From NCBI GenBank assembly GCA_964568875.1, contig CAZMSH010000013.1:28889-92888 (forward strand): a DNA stretch of 64,000 nucleotides, read 5' to 3'. Positions 16,480 to 25,434 of this stretch are shown in pieces (positions within the stretch are counted from its first letter, which is position 1; each line of letters opens with the position of its first letter). The translations under genes and the position numbers were made by a program. The notes under the pieces are model-generated. The model saw nothing but the letters and a program-made list of their open reading frames with translations. It was not told the origin of the DNA and did not search any database. The stretch comes from SLNP01 sp964568875 (GTDB lineage: Bacteria; Bacteroidota; Bacteroidia; Bacteroidales; VadinHA17).

Positions 16480-17679
16480 TTATATTGTCCTTCCCGGATA
16501 TTTTGTCAAAGCAATGGCGAGAGTCTCCATGGCATTCTTAAGGTCTTCTATTTTAAGGACATAAGCAATGCGCACCTCGTTTTTCCCGCTGCCCGGTGTT
16601 GAATAGAAACCAGAGGCAGGAGCCAGCATCACGGTCTGGTTTTTATGTTCAAACTCTTCGAGAAGCCATTGAGAGAACCTGTCGGCATCATCAACAGGAA
16701 GTTTTGCCACAGTATAGAAAGCCCCTTTTGGTTTTGGGCAATATACACCGGGCATCTTGTTAAGCTCTTCTACCATAAAATCGCGGCGGGCAATATACTC
16801 ATCATATACGTTTTTAAAATATTCGGCAGGCGTGTCGAGAGATGCCTCTGCAACAATCTGTCCCAGTCCGGGAGGGCTCAGCCTGGCCTGGGCAAACTTC
16901 AGAGCAGTAGCCACAACTTCACAGTTTCTGCTTATCAGAACACCTATTCTTACACCACATTCACTGTATCTCTTTGAAACCGAGTCTAACAGAACCACAT
17001 TCTGCTCAATGCCTTCGAGGTGCATGGCTGAAATGTGTTTTTCACCATCATAGCAGAACTCGCGGTAAACCTCGTCGGAGAAGAGGAACAGATCATATTT
17101 CTTTACTATGTCACGTATTTTGTAAAGCTCATCGCGAGAGTAGAGGTATCCGGTCGGGTTATTGGGGTTACATAGAATTATACCCTTTGTTCTGGGTGTG
17201 ATCTTCTTTTCGATCTCTTCAACCGGAGGCAATGCAAAATCATCTTTAATATACGATGTCACAGGAACCACGGTAATCCCTGCAGTGGTTGCAAATCCAT
17301 TGTAATTTGCATAGAACGGCTCAGGTGTTATTACCTCATCGCCGGGGTTCAGACATGTCATAAGTGCAAAAAGAACTGCCTCTGATCCACCGGCAGTGAC
17401 AATCATATTGGTATGGTCAATGTCAATGCCTATGCCCTGGTAGTAACCAGCCAGTTTTCTGCGGTATGATTCATTTCCTGCTGAGTGTGAATACTCTATC
17501 ACCTTCAGGCTGATATTTCTAAGCGCCTCCATGGCCACTTCAGGAGTGGGTATGTCGGGCTGACCAATATTAAGGTGATAGACTTTGCGTCCCTTTCTCT
17601 TTGCCTCCTCGGCATAGGGAACCAGTTTTCTTATCGGGGAAGCTGGCATTGCTTTACCCTTTTCGGATATCGATGGCAT
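16480..17679 (-). CDS. PLP-dependent aminotransferase (aspartate aminotransferase family)
   Basis: Class I/II fold-type I aminotransferase of 399 residues. The PLP Schiff-base lysine is Lys236 in LDSVSKRYSECGVRIG. Other family residues: NIGQPD, VTAGGSEAVLFALM, NPNNPTGYLYSRDEL and the phosphate-binding SDEVYREF. The C-terminal RIAYVLK supplies the substrate-carboxylate arginine. Substrate could be aspartate, alanine or an aromatic amino acid; sequence alone does not settle this. It is a single-gene unit, divergent from the phosphodiester glycosidase gene. Start ATG 17679 gives the expected N-terminus. Confidence 0.88.
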   Translation of the reverse strand: MPSISEKGKAMPASPIRKLVPYAEEAKRKGRKVYHLNIGQPDIPTPEVAMEALRNISLKVIEYSHSAGNESYRRKLAGYYQGIGIDIDHTNMIVTAGGSEAVLFALMTCLNPGDEVITPEPFYANYNGFATTAGITVVPVTSYIKDDFALPPVEEIEKKITPRTKGIILCNPNNPTGYLYSRDELYKIRDIVKKYDLFLFSDEVYREFCYDGEKHISAMHLEGIEQNVVLLDSVSKRYSECGVRIGVLISRNCEVVATALKFAQARLSPPGLGQIVAEASLDTPAEYFKNVYDEYIARRDFMVEELNKMPGVYCPKPKGAFYTVAKLPVDDADRFSQWLLEEFEHKNQTVMLAPASGFYSTPGSGKNEVRIAYVLKIEDLKNAMETLAIALTKYPGRTI

Positions 17680-17707
17680 GATTGTTTAGAATTAGTTTAA
17701 TATCTGA

Positions 17708-17715
17708 CAAATGTA
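17708..17715 (-). promoter_or_regulatory. Bacteroidota -7 element for the aminotransferase gene
   Basis: CAAATGTA on the plus strand is TACATTTG on the minus strand, an exact TAnnTTTG, 28 bases before the ATG at 17679. No good -33 element at standard spacing. Confidence 0.45.
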
Positions 17716-17767
17716 AAAAAAATCAAACCGGCTATCCATGATTTCAATCAACAAGAACAATTATTTT

Positions 17768-17775
17768 TATTTTTG
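17768..17775 (+). promoter_or_regulatory. Bacteroidota -7 element for the phosphodiester glycosidase gene
   Basis: TATTTTTG matches TAnnTTTG and lies 20 bases before the ATG at 17795; TTTC at 17742-17745 is a weak -33 candidate with a 22-base spacer. Confidence 0.45.
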
Positions 17776-17794
17776 ATATTACGATCATACGACT

Positions 17795-18649
17795 ATGCAA
17801 AAATTAAACGGCTTAAGGTTTCTGACATTTCTGCTTCTTATTGCAGGAACCGCGGTTACTGCAGACGGACAGAGAGGACATCAGAGCAGGATAAAGTGGG
17901 AAAAGGAGAGGCTCGCACCGGGGCTGGTGCTGAAATCGGCTGACGCGGTATCGGGTGACTCCCTGCCTCAGAACCTGAACATCCTGGTTGTCAATACCCG
18001 GATGAGAGACATCTCAGTTGTGTATAATCCGCATAAAGGCAGGCGCCTGGCAGGTGTTCAGGCAGAAGAGGAGGGAGCAATTGCCGCTGTAAATGCCGGT
18101 TTCTTCAATGCTTCTGGCGGTTCTGTAACTTATCTTCGCACTGCCGGAACAATAAGTGATTCAGATACGGCCGCGGCATGGCCCCGAAATCAAAACCTGA
18201 ACGGCGCATTGATGGTCAGTCTCAGTGGTGAAGTATCCATTATAAGGAGAATGACCAATGAATGGTTTGATAATCACGACGAATACAAAGATATACTGGT
18301 TACCGGTCCAATACTTGCAGAAGAAGGTGTTGCCAGTGATCTTCCCAATACTTCCCTGGTAACTGCGAGACACCCCCGCACTGCTGTAGGCAAAGCCGGC
18401 AGACGGAAAGTGATTTTGCTGACAGCAGACGGCAGGTCAGAAAATGCGGCAGGATTAACACTGCATCAGCTGGCCGGGCTGATGCTATACCTCAGGTGCA
18501 GTGAGGCGCTCAACCTCGACGGTGGAGGCTCAACAACAATGTGGGTAAAGGGCAGGCCCTTCGGTGGTGTGATCAACATGCCCAGTGACAACAAGAGGTT
18601 TGACCACGAGGGAGCAAGGGCTGTTTCGAGTGTGGTGGTCGTAAGGTGA
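17795..18649 (+). CDS. Phosphodiester glycosidase (NAGPA/DUF2233) family exported protein
   Basis: A 284-residue exported protein with a signal peptide (~1-25) and a NAGPA-type domain, the family of the mammalian enzyme that uncovers mannose-6-phosphate and of bacterial YdiX/DUF2233 proteins. Characteristic segments are AAVNAGFFNASGGSVTYLR, ARHPRTAVGKAGRRKVILLT, VDGR-like TADGRSENAAGLTLHQLAG and the glycine motif NLDGGGSTTMWV, near the C-terminus. It probably hydrolyses a sugar phosphodiester in the periplasm or envelope; the true substrate in bacteria is uncertain. Short tandem repeats and the valS promoter follow. Confidence 0.85.
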   Translation: MQKLNGLRFLTFLLLIAGTAVTADGQRGHQSRIKWEKERLAPGLVLKSADAVSGDSLPQNLNILVVNTRMRDISVVYNPHKGRRLAGVQAEEEGAIAAVNAGFFNASGGSVTYLRTAGTISDSDTAAAWPRNQNLNGALMVSLSGEVSIIRRMTNEWFDNHDEYKDILVTGPILAEEGVASDLPNTSLVTARHPRTAVGKAGRRKVILLTADGRSENAAGLTLHQLAGLMLYLRCSEALNLDGGGSTTMWVKGRPFGGVINMPSDNKRFDHEGARAVSSVVVVR

Positions 18650-18669
18650 GTGACTGGAGTAAGAAAAAG

Positions 18670-18696
18670 TTCATAAAGTTCATAGAGTTCATAGAA
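18670..18696 (+). repeat. 9-bp tandem repeat, three units
   Basis: TTCATAAAG, TTCATAGAG and TTCATAGAA follow each other without gaps, 20 bases after the phosphodiester glycosidase stop codon. Confidence 0.8.
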
Positions 18697-18744
18697 TGTC
18701 CCTGGTCCAGCGGGAAGAAATTCGTTTCCTCTGATGTTTTTTTA

Positions 18745-18752
18745 TAGTTTTG
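18745..18752 (+). promoter_or_regulatory. Bacteroidota -7 element for valS
   Basis: TAGTTTTG matches TAnnTTTG, with TTCG at 18721-18724 as a -33 candidate (20-base spacer). It overlaps an upstream in-frame ATG at 18750 and so supports ATG 18783 as the valS start. Confidence 0.6.
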
Positions 18753-18782
18753 CACTCTGAATTGAGAATCACTGCTATTGCT

Positions 18783-21410
18783 ATGAATATTCCCACAAAG
18801 TACGAACCGGCAGGGGCCGAAGCGAAATGGTACAAATACTGGCTTGAGAACGGTTTTTTCAGGAGTCTTCCCGATGAAAGGGAGCCTTACACAATTGTGA
18901 TACCGCCTCCTAATGTGACCGGGGTCCTGCATATGGGGCATATGCTTAATAATACAATTCAGGATGTGCTTATCAGGAGGGCGCGTATGACCGGAAAGAA
19001 TGCCTGCTGGGTGCCGGGAACAGATCATGCGTCTATAGCCACAGAAGCGAAGGTGGTGGCTAAACTGCGTGACGAGGGAATCGATAAGAGGGAAATAGGC
19101 AGGGAGAAGTTTCTTGAGCATGCCTGGGAATGGACCCACAAGCACGGAGGTATAATACTTGAACAGCTGAAGAGACTTGGAGCATCGTGCGACTGGGACC
19201 GGACACTATTTACCATGGACGAAGAGAGGTATGATTCGGTAATAAAGGTGTTTATCGATCTCTATAATAAAGGACTTATTTACAGGGGTGTGAGGATGGT
19301 TAACTGGGATCCTCAGGCCAAGACTGCCGTATCAGACGAGGAGGTGAGCTATACCGATGAGAACTCAAAGCTTTATTATGTTAAGTACCGTATTGCCGGA
19401 AGTGATGAATACATTACAGTAGCAACGACAAGACCAGAGACCATTCTTGGTGACACCGCCGTTTGCGCCAATCCTGCCGACGAAAGGTACAGGCACCTGA
19501 AAGGCCGCAATGTGATTGTACCAATGGTAAACCGGGAGGTTCCTTTCATTTTTGATGATTATGTCGAGATGGATTTCGGTACCGGCTGCCTGAAGATTAC
19601 TCCGGCACATGACATAAATGACTATGAGATTGGCCTGAGACACAACCTTCCGGTAATAGATGTATTCAACGAAGATGGCACAATGAGTGAACAGGCCGGA
19701 CTCTTTATCGGTGCTGACAGGTTTGAGGCCCGCGAACTGGCTTTTCGTGAGCTTGAAAAGAGTGGCGCGATAGTTCGTGCAGAGAGTTACAAAAACAAGA
19801 TTGGCCGTTCTGAACGTACCAATGCAGTTATTGAGCCCAGGTTGTCGGTGCAGTGGTTCCTTAAGATGGAAGACCTGTCGAAACCGGCGCTGGATGCAGT
19901 TCTTGACGGAGAAGTTACCATATATCCTAAAAAATTTGTCAACGTTTACCGACACTGGATGGAGAATGTACGTGACTGGTGCATCAGCAGGCAGCTTTGG
20001 TGGGGGCACAGGATCCCGGCATGGTATTATGGTGAGGGTAAGTTTGTCGTTGCAGCTGATATCGACACTGCTGTAGAGCTGGCCAGAAAGGAGAGCGGTG
20101 ACGATAACATCACCGGAGCTTCCCTGAAACAGGATGAGGATGTGCTTGATACCTGGTTTTCAAGCTGGCTGTGGCCCCTTACCTGTTTTAACGGAATCTC
20201 TGATCCCGATAACAGTGAGATCAGTTACTATTATCCCAGCAATGATCTGATAACGGCACCTGAAATTCTCTTTTTCTGGGTTGCAAGGATGATCATCGCC
20301 GGTTACGAATACAAAGGAGAAAAGCCTTTCAGCAATGTTTACCTGCACGGCCTTGTAAGAGACAAGCAGAGGCGGAAGATGTCGAAATCACTGGGTAACT
20401 CACCCGAGCCTCTCAACCTTATTGACAACTATGGAGCTGATGGTGTAAGAGTAGGAATGCTTCTCTGCAGCCCTGCCGGTAATGATCTCCTTTATGATGA
20501 TTCGCTTCCCGAGCAGGGCAGGAACTTCTGTAACAAGATATGGAATGCCTTCAGGCTGGTAAAAGGATGGGAAAGGGATGAATCATTAGCACAGCCGGTG
20601 TGGTCAGCCGATGCCGTAAGGTGGATGAACAGTGTGATCGATGCGGCTCTCGAGGAGCTTGATCATCATTTCCACAGGTTCAGGATATCAGCAGCCCTGA
20701 TGACCTGTTACAGGCTGTTCTGGGATAAGTTTTCGTCCTGGTACCTGGAAATTGTAAAGCCAACGACTGGTAAAGGAATGGATTCTGCTACCTATGATGC
20801 AACAATGGCCATCTTCGATAAACTGCTAAGGGTGATACATCCGTTCATGCCGTTCATAACAGAGGAGATATGGCAGCTACTGGAGGGAAGAAAGCAAGGA
20901 GCCAGCATAATGATTTCTGAAATGCCCGTTGCTGGCAGGGTCAACAGGAAGATGCTGGCCGATTTTGAAATGACATGCGAAATAGTGCGGTCGGTAAGGA
21001 TGGTGAGGAAGGAAAAGAATCTGCCAAACAGGGAACCGGCAGATCTCTACGTTGTTTTGGGACGTGATGAATTTAGAAGATATTTTCCTGAGGTTATAAG
21101 TCGATTGTGCAACATTGGCACAATTCACCATACTGATACAAAGGTTGCAGGCGCCGCTTCCTTTATGGCAGGGACTATCGAGTTCTTTATCCCATTGAAG
21201 GGTGACATTGACACCGAAGCCGAAAGGGAGAGATTAAACAAGGAGATAGCTTACTACCAGGGTTTTCTTGACTCTGTGAACAAAAAACTTTCGAATAGCA
21301 GCTTTGTCTCGAATGCACCTCAAAAAGTTGTGGATATTGAGAAAAGGAAGAAAGCAGATTCAGAAGCAAAACTGTCAGCTTTGAGGAAACAACTTAAAGA
21401 ATTGGCTTAA
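18783..21410 (+). CDS. valS: Valyl-tRNA synthetase
   Basis: Class I aminoacyl-tRNA synthetase charging tRNA(Val) with valine; cytoplasmic. The product is 875 residues from ATG 18783. The HIGH-type motif is in PPPNVTGVLHMGHMLNNT and the KMSKS motif in RRKMSKSLGNSPEPL. The CP1 editing domain lies between (TTRPETILGDTAVCANP, near residues 205-330), followed by WCISRQLWWGHRIPAWY. The anticodon-binding domain and a C-terminal coiled coil (ERLNKEIAYYQGFLDSVNKK) complete the usual plan. The longer frame from 18750 would begin inside the promoter and is rejected. A terminator follows at 21433. Confidence 0.97.
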   Translation: MNIPTKYEPAGAEAKWYKYWLENGFFRSLPDEREPYTIVIPPPNVTGVLHMGHMLNNTIQDVLIRRARMTGKNACWVPGTDHASIATEAKVVAKLRDEGIDKREIGREKFLEHAWEWTHKHGGIILEQLKRLGASCDWDRTLFTMDEERYDSVIKVFIDLYNKGLIYRGVRMVNWDPQAKTAVSDEEVSYTDENSKLYYVKYRIAGSDEYITVATTRPETILGDTAVCANPADERYRHLKGRNVIVPMVNREVPFIFDDYVEMDFGTGCLKITPAHDINDYEIGLRHNLPVIDVFNEDGTMSEQAGLFIGADRFEARELAFRELEKSGAIVRAESYKNKIGRSERTNAVIEPRLSVQWFLKMEDLSKPALDAVLDGEVTIYPKKFVNVYRHWMENVRDWCISRQLWWGHRIPAWYYGEGKFVVAADIDTAVELARKESGDDNITGASLKQDEDVLDTWFSSWLWPLTCFNGISDPDNSEISYYYPSNDLITAPEILFFWVARMIIAGYEYKGEKPFSNVYLHGLVRDKQRRKMSKSLGNSPEPLNLIDNYGADGVRVGMLLCSPAGNDLLYDDSLPEQGRNFCNKIWNAFRLVKGWERDESLAQPVWSADAVRWMNSVIDAALEELDHHFHRFRISAALMTCYRLFWDKFSSWYLEIVKPTTGKGMDSATYDATMAIFDKLLRVIHPFMPFITEEIWQLLEGRKQGASIMISEMPVAGRVNRKMLADFEMTCEIVRSVRMVRKEKNLPNREPADLYVVLGRDEFRRYFPEVISRLCNIGTIHHTDTKVAGAASFMAGTIEFFIPLKGDIDTEAERERLNKEIAYYQGFLDSVNKKLSNSSFVSNAPQKVVDIEKRKKADSEAKLSALRKQLKELA

Positions 21411-21432
21411 AGATCGCAAACACAGCCGATCG

Positions 21433-21458
21433 TGCCGGCTCCGAACCGGCAATTTTTT
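21433..21458 (+). terminator. Intrinsic terminator after valS
   Basis: TGCCGG (21433-21438) pairs with CCGGCA (21446-21451) around a 7-nt loop and is followed by a run of six T, 23 bases after the valS stop. Confidence 0.85.
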
Positions 21459-21518
21459 CTCGTCGGGTTCAGGATTGGATTACTCCCTTCGGTCGTGAGT
21501 TACTCTTTCTACTCGTCG

Positions 21519-21532
21519 GTTCAGGGTTCAGG
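21519..21532. repeat. Two tandem GGTTCAG units overlapping a stop codon
   Basis: GGTTCAG occurs twice in tandem (21519-21525, 21526-21532) across the stop codon of the minus-strand lipoprotein gene; a further GGTTCAG lies at 21466-21472. The units form part of the last codons of that gene. Confidence 0.6.
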
Positions 21533-22831
21533 TCGCCTTACATAATAATTCTGATCAACTTTTACGAGTTCCCAGTTATCATTTAACAGCAGGTTCCAGT
21601 CGTCCCCTGTTGCATGGTGTCTTGAGATTTTGACATTCTTTGCGGGAACCCTGAGTTCCTTCAGATTATGGGAAACGAGACATCCTGTTTCGTTTACAAC
21701 AAGCTTGCCCCAGTTGTCAGAGACTCTGAGCGATTTGTAGATGGTGCCCAGGGTATCAAGGGTATTTGGGTCATCAGGTTCGAATCCGAAGGCAGGACTC
21801 TGCAGTTCAAAGAAGACGACCGGTTTTTCCGTAAAGGCACTCAGTTCCTTGTTTACAGCCTCCTTTATTCGTGTTTCACGTTCGTACTCTTCCTCCCTTA
21901 TGGTATCAATTTCGTAGTTTATAGCTATGCTACCCGCAACATCCCTTATTATATCAGGCATTGTTATATTGTATAGTTCGGCTGTAAGCTTTCCCAGGTC
22001 TGCATTGTCAGCATCGAGGACTGAAAGTGAAAACCCTTTTTCATCCAGAAGGAATGCATACAGGGCTCCGTGTACAAAACCGAAAGTCTGCCCGAATGAA
22101 CGGTAGCGGTAGTATTCGTTTATACCTGCAAGGAGCCTTTGTCTCTGTTCTTCTTTCGACTGAGTGCATAACCTGGTATATGTGAATGTTGCAAGACCCT
22201 CATAGTTCTCGAACCTTAACTCATCATTTACGAAGGCCGGGTACGCCTCATGCCTTGCACCCCTGAAGATGAGAGCATCGCGGATTGCCTGGTCGCGAAA
22301 CTCTTCCTCTTCGGCAGAGATAGCTTTATGGAGTGCTTTCCATTCAAGCTTCAGCCACATCCTTGCGTTCCTTTCATTCATATGGCGGTTATTGAAGGAG
22401 CGGGGTGATATCCCCTTGCTTTTTTGCATGGCATGAGTGAATGCGTGAAAAGCATAGGCTTTGATCCTGTATTCGTCATCCCTGGCAGGAACAGGGACCA
22501 TTGCGAACATTGTATTTCCATACTCGGTGGCGATTACATCGAGTATTTTTTCTTTTGGGTAAAGGCCTGTGTAGACCCCTTCTTTGGGTTTCAACAATCC
22601 GTCTGCGTCAGGTGCTGATGCAATTATTCGTCTTGATTCACGCTCTACAAACATGACAGGAATGCAGAGGTCCTTTCCCCAAAGGTGCCCCCCGTCACTG
22701 TCACATATCTCCCTGATAGAATTGAAATAGTAGAGAGCCCTTTCCGGAGTCATATAGGTAGTAGACTCAGGTTCGTTCCTGCAGGAACCCAGCAGGCAGA
22801 TCATCAGAAGCACCGGAATACCATATCTCAT
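21521..22831 (-). CDS. Lipoprotein with degenerate HExxH-like (HAFTH) peptidase motif
   Basis: A 436-residue predicted lipoprotein (MRYGIPVLLMICLLGSC, Cys ~17). I do not recognise a named family. The central part reads AYAFHAFTHAMQKSKG, then NNRHMNERNARMWLKLEWKA and, ~60 residues on, FENYEGLATFTYTRL. This order (FHE-x-x-H-x-x-Q, then an EGLAxY helix) is that of gluzincin-type zinc metallopeptidases, but the catalytic Glu of HExxH is Ala here (codon GCA, one base from GAA). Both His residues and the Glu of EGLA are kept, so zinc could still bind. It may be a pseudo-enzyme with a binding role, or the resemblance may be accidental. It is monocistronic and convergent with valS. Confidence 0.6.
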   Translation of the reverse strand: MRYGIPVLLMICLLGSCRNEPESTTYMTPERALYYFNSIREICDSDGGHLWGKDLCIPVMFVERESRRIIASAPDADGLLKPKEGVYTGLYPKEKILDVIATEYGNTMFAMVPVPARDDEYRIKAYAFHAFTHAMQKSKGISPRSFNNRHMNERNARMWLKLEWKALHKAISAEEEEFRDQAIRDALIFRGARHEAYPAFVNDELRFENYEGLATFTYTRLCTQSKEEQRQRLLAGINEYYRYRSFGQTFGFVHGALYAFLLDEKGFSLSVLDADNADLGKLTAELYNITMPDIIRDVAGSIAINYEIDTIREEEYERETRIKEAVNKELSAFTEKPVVFFELQSPAFGFEPDDPNTLDTLGTIYKSLRVSDNWGKLVVNETGCLVSHNLKELRVPAKNVKISRHHATGDDWNLLLNDNWELVKVDQNYYVRRPEP

Positions 22832-22855
22832 AGGTATCTATTTTTTTAGCAGTGC

Positions 22856-22863
22856 CAAAATTA
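22856..22863 (-). promoter_or_regulatory. Bacteroidota -7 element for the HAFTH lipoprotein
   Basis: CAAAATTA on the plus strand is TAATTTTG on the minus strand, 25 bases before the ATG at 22831. No clear -33 element. Confidence 0.4.
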
Positions 22864-22950
22864 TTAAAAAATGCAGTAATTTAAAATTAATTAACAGTTA
22901 AGAATGTTTTTATCTGATTTTGAGAATTTTTTTCATCATGACAAAGTTAA

Positions 22951-22981
22951 TTTGTAAGTGTGGGTTTAATTGATATTTTTG
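22951..22981 (+). promoter_or_regulatory. Full Bacteroidota promoter for glutamine synthetase
   Basis: TTTG at 22951-22954, a 19-base spacer and TATTTTTG at 22974-22981 give a full match to the TTTG / TAnnTTTG consensus. Predicted transcription start is near 22987, which fixes the coding start downstream of it. Confidence 0.8.
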
Positions 22982-23010
22982 CCCTACCTCTAATGAAATA
23001 CCCGAATGTT

Positions 23011-24516
23011 ATGAAAAACAGCGAAATAACCTTAAATCCGAATGAACTTGTTCAGTTTCTCAAGAAACCTGCTATTGAGTTTACAAGGGAGGATTTGATA
23101 AAATTCATTGAAGCCCGCACCATAAAAAGTCTTAATTTCAGGTATGTAGCCGAAGACGGTAAACTTAAGGCTCTCAATTTTGTTCCTCACAGTCGTGAGC
23201 ACCTGGAAACCATACTCTCTGCTGGTGAGAGGGTTGACGGTTCCAGTCTCTTTTCTTTTGTTGAGGCCGGGTCGAGCGACCTTTATGTGATACCGCGTTA
23301 CAGAACGGCCTTCCTCAATCCGTTCACCGAGGTTCCTACCCTTGAAATTCTCTGTTCCTTCTATGACAATTCGGGCAAGCCGCTTGAGAGTTCACCCGAG
23401 TATGTGCTCCGCAAGGCTCACAGAAAGTTCGCGGAACAGACAGGCTGCACCATTAAGGCCCTTGGCGAGCTTGAATATTATGTAAGGTCGTACAGCGATG
23501 AGCTGTACCCGCTTGTTGATCAGAAAGGATATCACCAGTCGAAGCCTTTTGCCAAATTTGAGGACCTTCGTGTTGAAGCTCTTGAGTTGTGCGCACGCGC
23601 CGGCTGCAAGATTAAGTATGGTCATTCTGAAGTTGGCAGCTTTACAAAGGATGGCGAGGATTTCGAACAGCATGAGATTGAGTTCCTGCCAACCGAAGTG
23701 GAGGTGGCTGTTGAACAGATGCTGATAGCAAAGTGGATACTCCGCATGCTTGGCTATCAGTACGGAGTCGAGGTAAGCTTCGCTCCAAAGATAACGGTCG
23801 GTAAGGCAGGCTCGGGAATGCACGTTCATCTGCTGATTGAAAAAGATGGCCGGAACCTCCTCGTGGAAAACAACAGGTTAAGTGATACTGCAAAAAAAGC
23901 CATCGCAGGTATTCTCGATATTTCAAAGGCCCTTACTGCTTTCGGAAATACGATACCTACATCATACCTCAGGCTGGTACCGCATCAGGAGGCTCCTACA
24001 AACATCTGCTGGGGCGACCGAAACAGGTCAGTGCTTATAAGGGTTCCGCTCGGCTGGATTGGTGCCGCGGAAATGATCCATGATGCAAATCCGGGAGAGC
24101 CTGCTGTTCAGACTGAGGAAAACTCAAGGCAGACATTCGAGCTACGCTCCCCTGACGGTTCAGCAGACATATATTGCCTGATGGCCGGACTTGTAATTGG
24201 AATAAAGCATGGGCTGGAGATGGATAATGCCCTTGAGATGGCTGAAAGGTTGTATGTTGACTACAATATTTTCAAGGAGCCGGCAAAGGCTGCCACCAGA
24301 AAACTTGAGGCTCTTCCTGCATCATGCTGGGATTCGGCAGACGCCTTGCTGGCACAGCGTGATGTCTTTGAAAGGGACGGAATCTTTCCGGCCGGAATGA
24401 TCGAGAATATTGCAAGAAAGCTTAAGGCATTTGAAGATAAGGATTTGAGTGAAAGACTCTACGGAAAACACGACGAGATTCATGATCTCGTAATGAAATA
24501 TCTGCACTGTAGTTAA
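23011..24516 (+). CDS. glnA: Glutamine synthetase, type I-like
   Basis: Forms glutamine from glutamate, ammonia and ATP; the central ammonia-assimilation step. From ATG 23011 the product is 501 residues. The beta-grasp N-domain includes FVEAGSSDLYVIPRYRTAF, and the catalytic domain contains GELEYYVRS, FLPTEVEVAVEQ, KAGSGMHVHLLIEK (ammonia/glutamate site) and VPHQEAPTNICWGDRNRSVL (active-site loop). An in-frame GTG at 22960 lies upstream of the predicted -7 element, so it is not the start; ATG 22993 is possible but leaves almost no leader. The downstream nadC gene is convergent. Confidence 0.9.
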   Translation: MKNSEITLNPNELVQFLKKPAIEFTREDLIKFIEARTIKSLNFRYVAEDGKLKALNFVPHSREHLETILSAGERVDGSSLFSFVEAGSSDLYVIPRYRTAFLNPFTEVPTLEILCSFYDNSGKPLESSPEYVLRKAHRKFAEQTGCTIKALGELEYYVRSYSDELYPLVDQKGYHQSKPFAKFEDLRVEALELCARAGCKIKYGHSEVGSFTKDGEDFEQHEIEFLPTEVEVAVEQMLIAKWILRMLGYQYGVEVSFAPKITVGKAGSGMHVHLLIEKDGRNLLVENNRLSDTAKKAIAGILDISKALTAFGNTIPTSYLRLVPHQEAPTNICWGDRNRSVLIRVPLGWIGAAEMIHDANPGEPAVQTEENSRQTFELRSPDGSADIYCLMAGLVIGIKHGLEMDNALEMAERLYVDYNIFKEPAKAATRKLEALPASCWDSADALLAQRDVFERDGIFPAGMIENIARKLKAFEDKDLSERLYGKHDEIHDLVMKYLHCS

Positions 24517-24532
24517 ATAATGCGGTGGCCCC

Positions 24533-24559
24533 ATTACGCCTTTTACGCCTTTACACCTT
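24533..24559. repeat. 9-bp repeat between glnA and nadC
   Basis: ATTACGCCT (24533-24541), TTTACGCCT (24542-24550) and a partial third unit TTACACCTT lie between two convergent genes. The core TACGCCTT is the reverse complement of the AAGGCGTA unit repeated at 50673-50717. Confidence 0.65.
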
Positions 24560-24579
24560 CGATCATACCTAACACCTTA

Positions 24580-25434
24580 TTAAAACGCCTTAAGGCTCAT
24601 GTCAAGACTTTTGATATGATGGGTGAGTGCGCCTATGGAGATATAATCTACACCGCAGAGTGCATATTCTCTTACAGTACTTAGAGTGATCCCCCCAGAT
24701 GATTCTGTCTCTGTTCTTCCATTTACAATCTCAACAGCTTTCCCTGTCTCCTCAGGGGTGAAGTTGTCGAACATAATGCGGTCTGCTCCGCCAGCTGCAA
24801 TAATTTCACTTATATCATCAAGTCTTCTGGCTTCTATGACAATTTTAAGATCAAGTCCGTTTTGTTCGAGATATTTTCTGGTGCGGTTCAGGGCTGCGAC
24901 TATACTTCCTGCGAAATCTATATGATTATCCTTGATCATGATCATATCATAAAGGCCCATCCTGTGGTTAAATCCGCCACCCAGACGCACTGCCTCCTTT
25001 TCCAGGAATCTTATTCCGGGGGTTGTTTTGCGGGTGTCGATTATCTTTGCACCGGTCTCTTTTACAGCGTCAACATATTGTGCGGTTACAGTGGCAATGC
25101 CACTCATTCTTTGCAGGATATTCAGGGCCAGCCTTTCTGCACGCAGGAGCGACTGTTGAGAACCTGTAACCGTGAAGGCAACATCACCGTGTTTAACACG
25201 GCTGCCGTCATTTACCATTAACAAGGGAACAATTTCGGGGTCTGTCTGCCTGAAAACTTCAACGGCAACCCTCAACCCTGCAATTATCCCTTCCTCCTTT
25301 ACCAGCAGCTTCGCTTTTCCCTCACTGTTGGCATCAATACACGCAAGTGATGTATGGTCACCGTTTCCGATATCTTCAGAAATTGCCCTGGCAATTAAAT
25401 CCTCCAGCTCTTTATCTTTCATCGTCAGGTTCAA
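24580..25434 (-). CDS. nadC: Nicotinate-nucleotide pyrophosphorylase (carboxylating)
   Basis: Quinolinate phosphoribosyltransferase of de novo NAD synthesis: quinolinate plus PRPP gives nicotinate mononucleotide, CO2 and pyrophosphate. The 284 residues show ISEDIGNGDHTSLACI near the N-terminus, ERLALNILQRMSGIAT, the substrate-site stretch DTRKTTPGIRFLEKEAVRLG and GGFNHRMGLYDMIMIKDNHI, and the barrel end MFDNFTPEE. ATG 25434 and ATG 25422 are both possible; the gene overlaps the upstream DUF4783 gene by 11-23 bases, pointing to translational coupling. nadA and nadB are not in the window. Confidence 0.95.
   Translation of the reverse strand: MNLTMKDKELEDLIARAISEDIGNGDHTSLACIDANSEGKAKLLVKEEGIIAGLRVAVEVFRQTDPEIVPLLMVNDGSRVKHGDVAFTVTGSQQSLLRAERLALNILQRMSGIATVTAQYVDAVKETGAKIIDTRKTTPGIRFLEKEAVRLGGGFNHRMGLYDMIMIKDNHIDFAGSIVAALNRTRKYLEQNGLDLKIVIEARRLDDISEIIAAGGADRIMFDNFTPEETGKAVEIVNGRTETESSGGITLSTVREYALCGVDYISIGALTHHIKSLDMSLKAF

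Noticed and set aside
22960..23010. GTG start for glutamine synthetase
   Set aside because: It lies between the -33 and -7 elements of a full promoter match, so it would not be transcribed.
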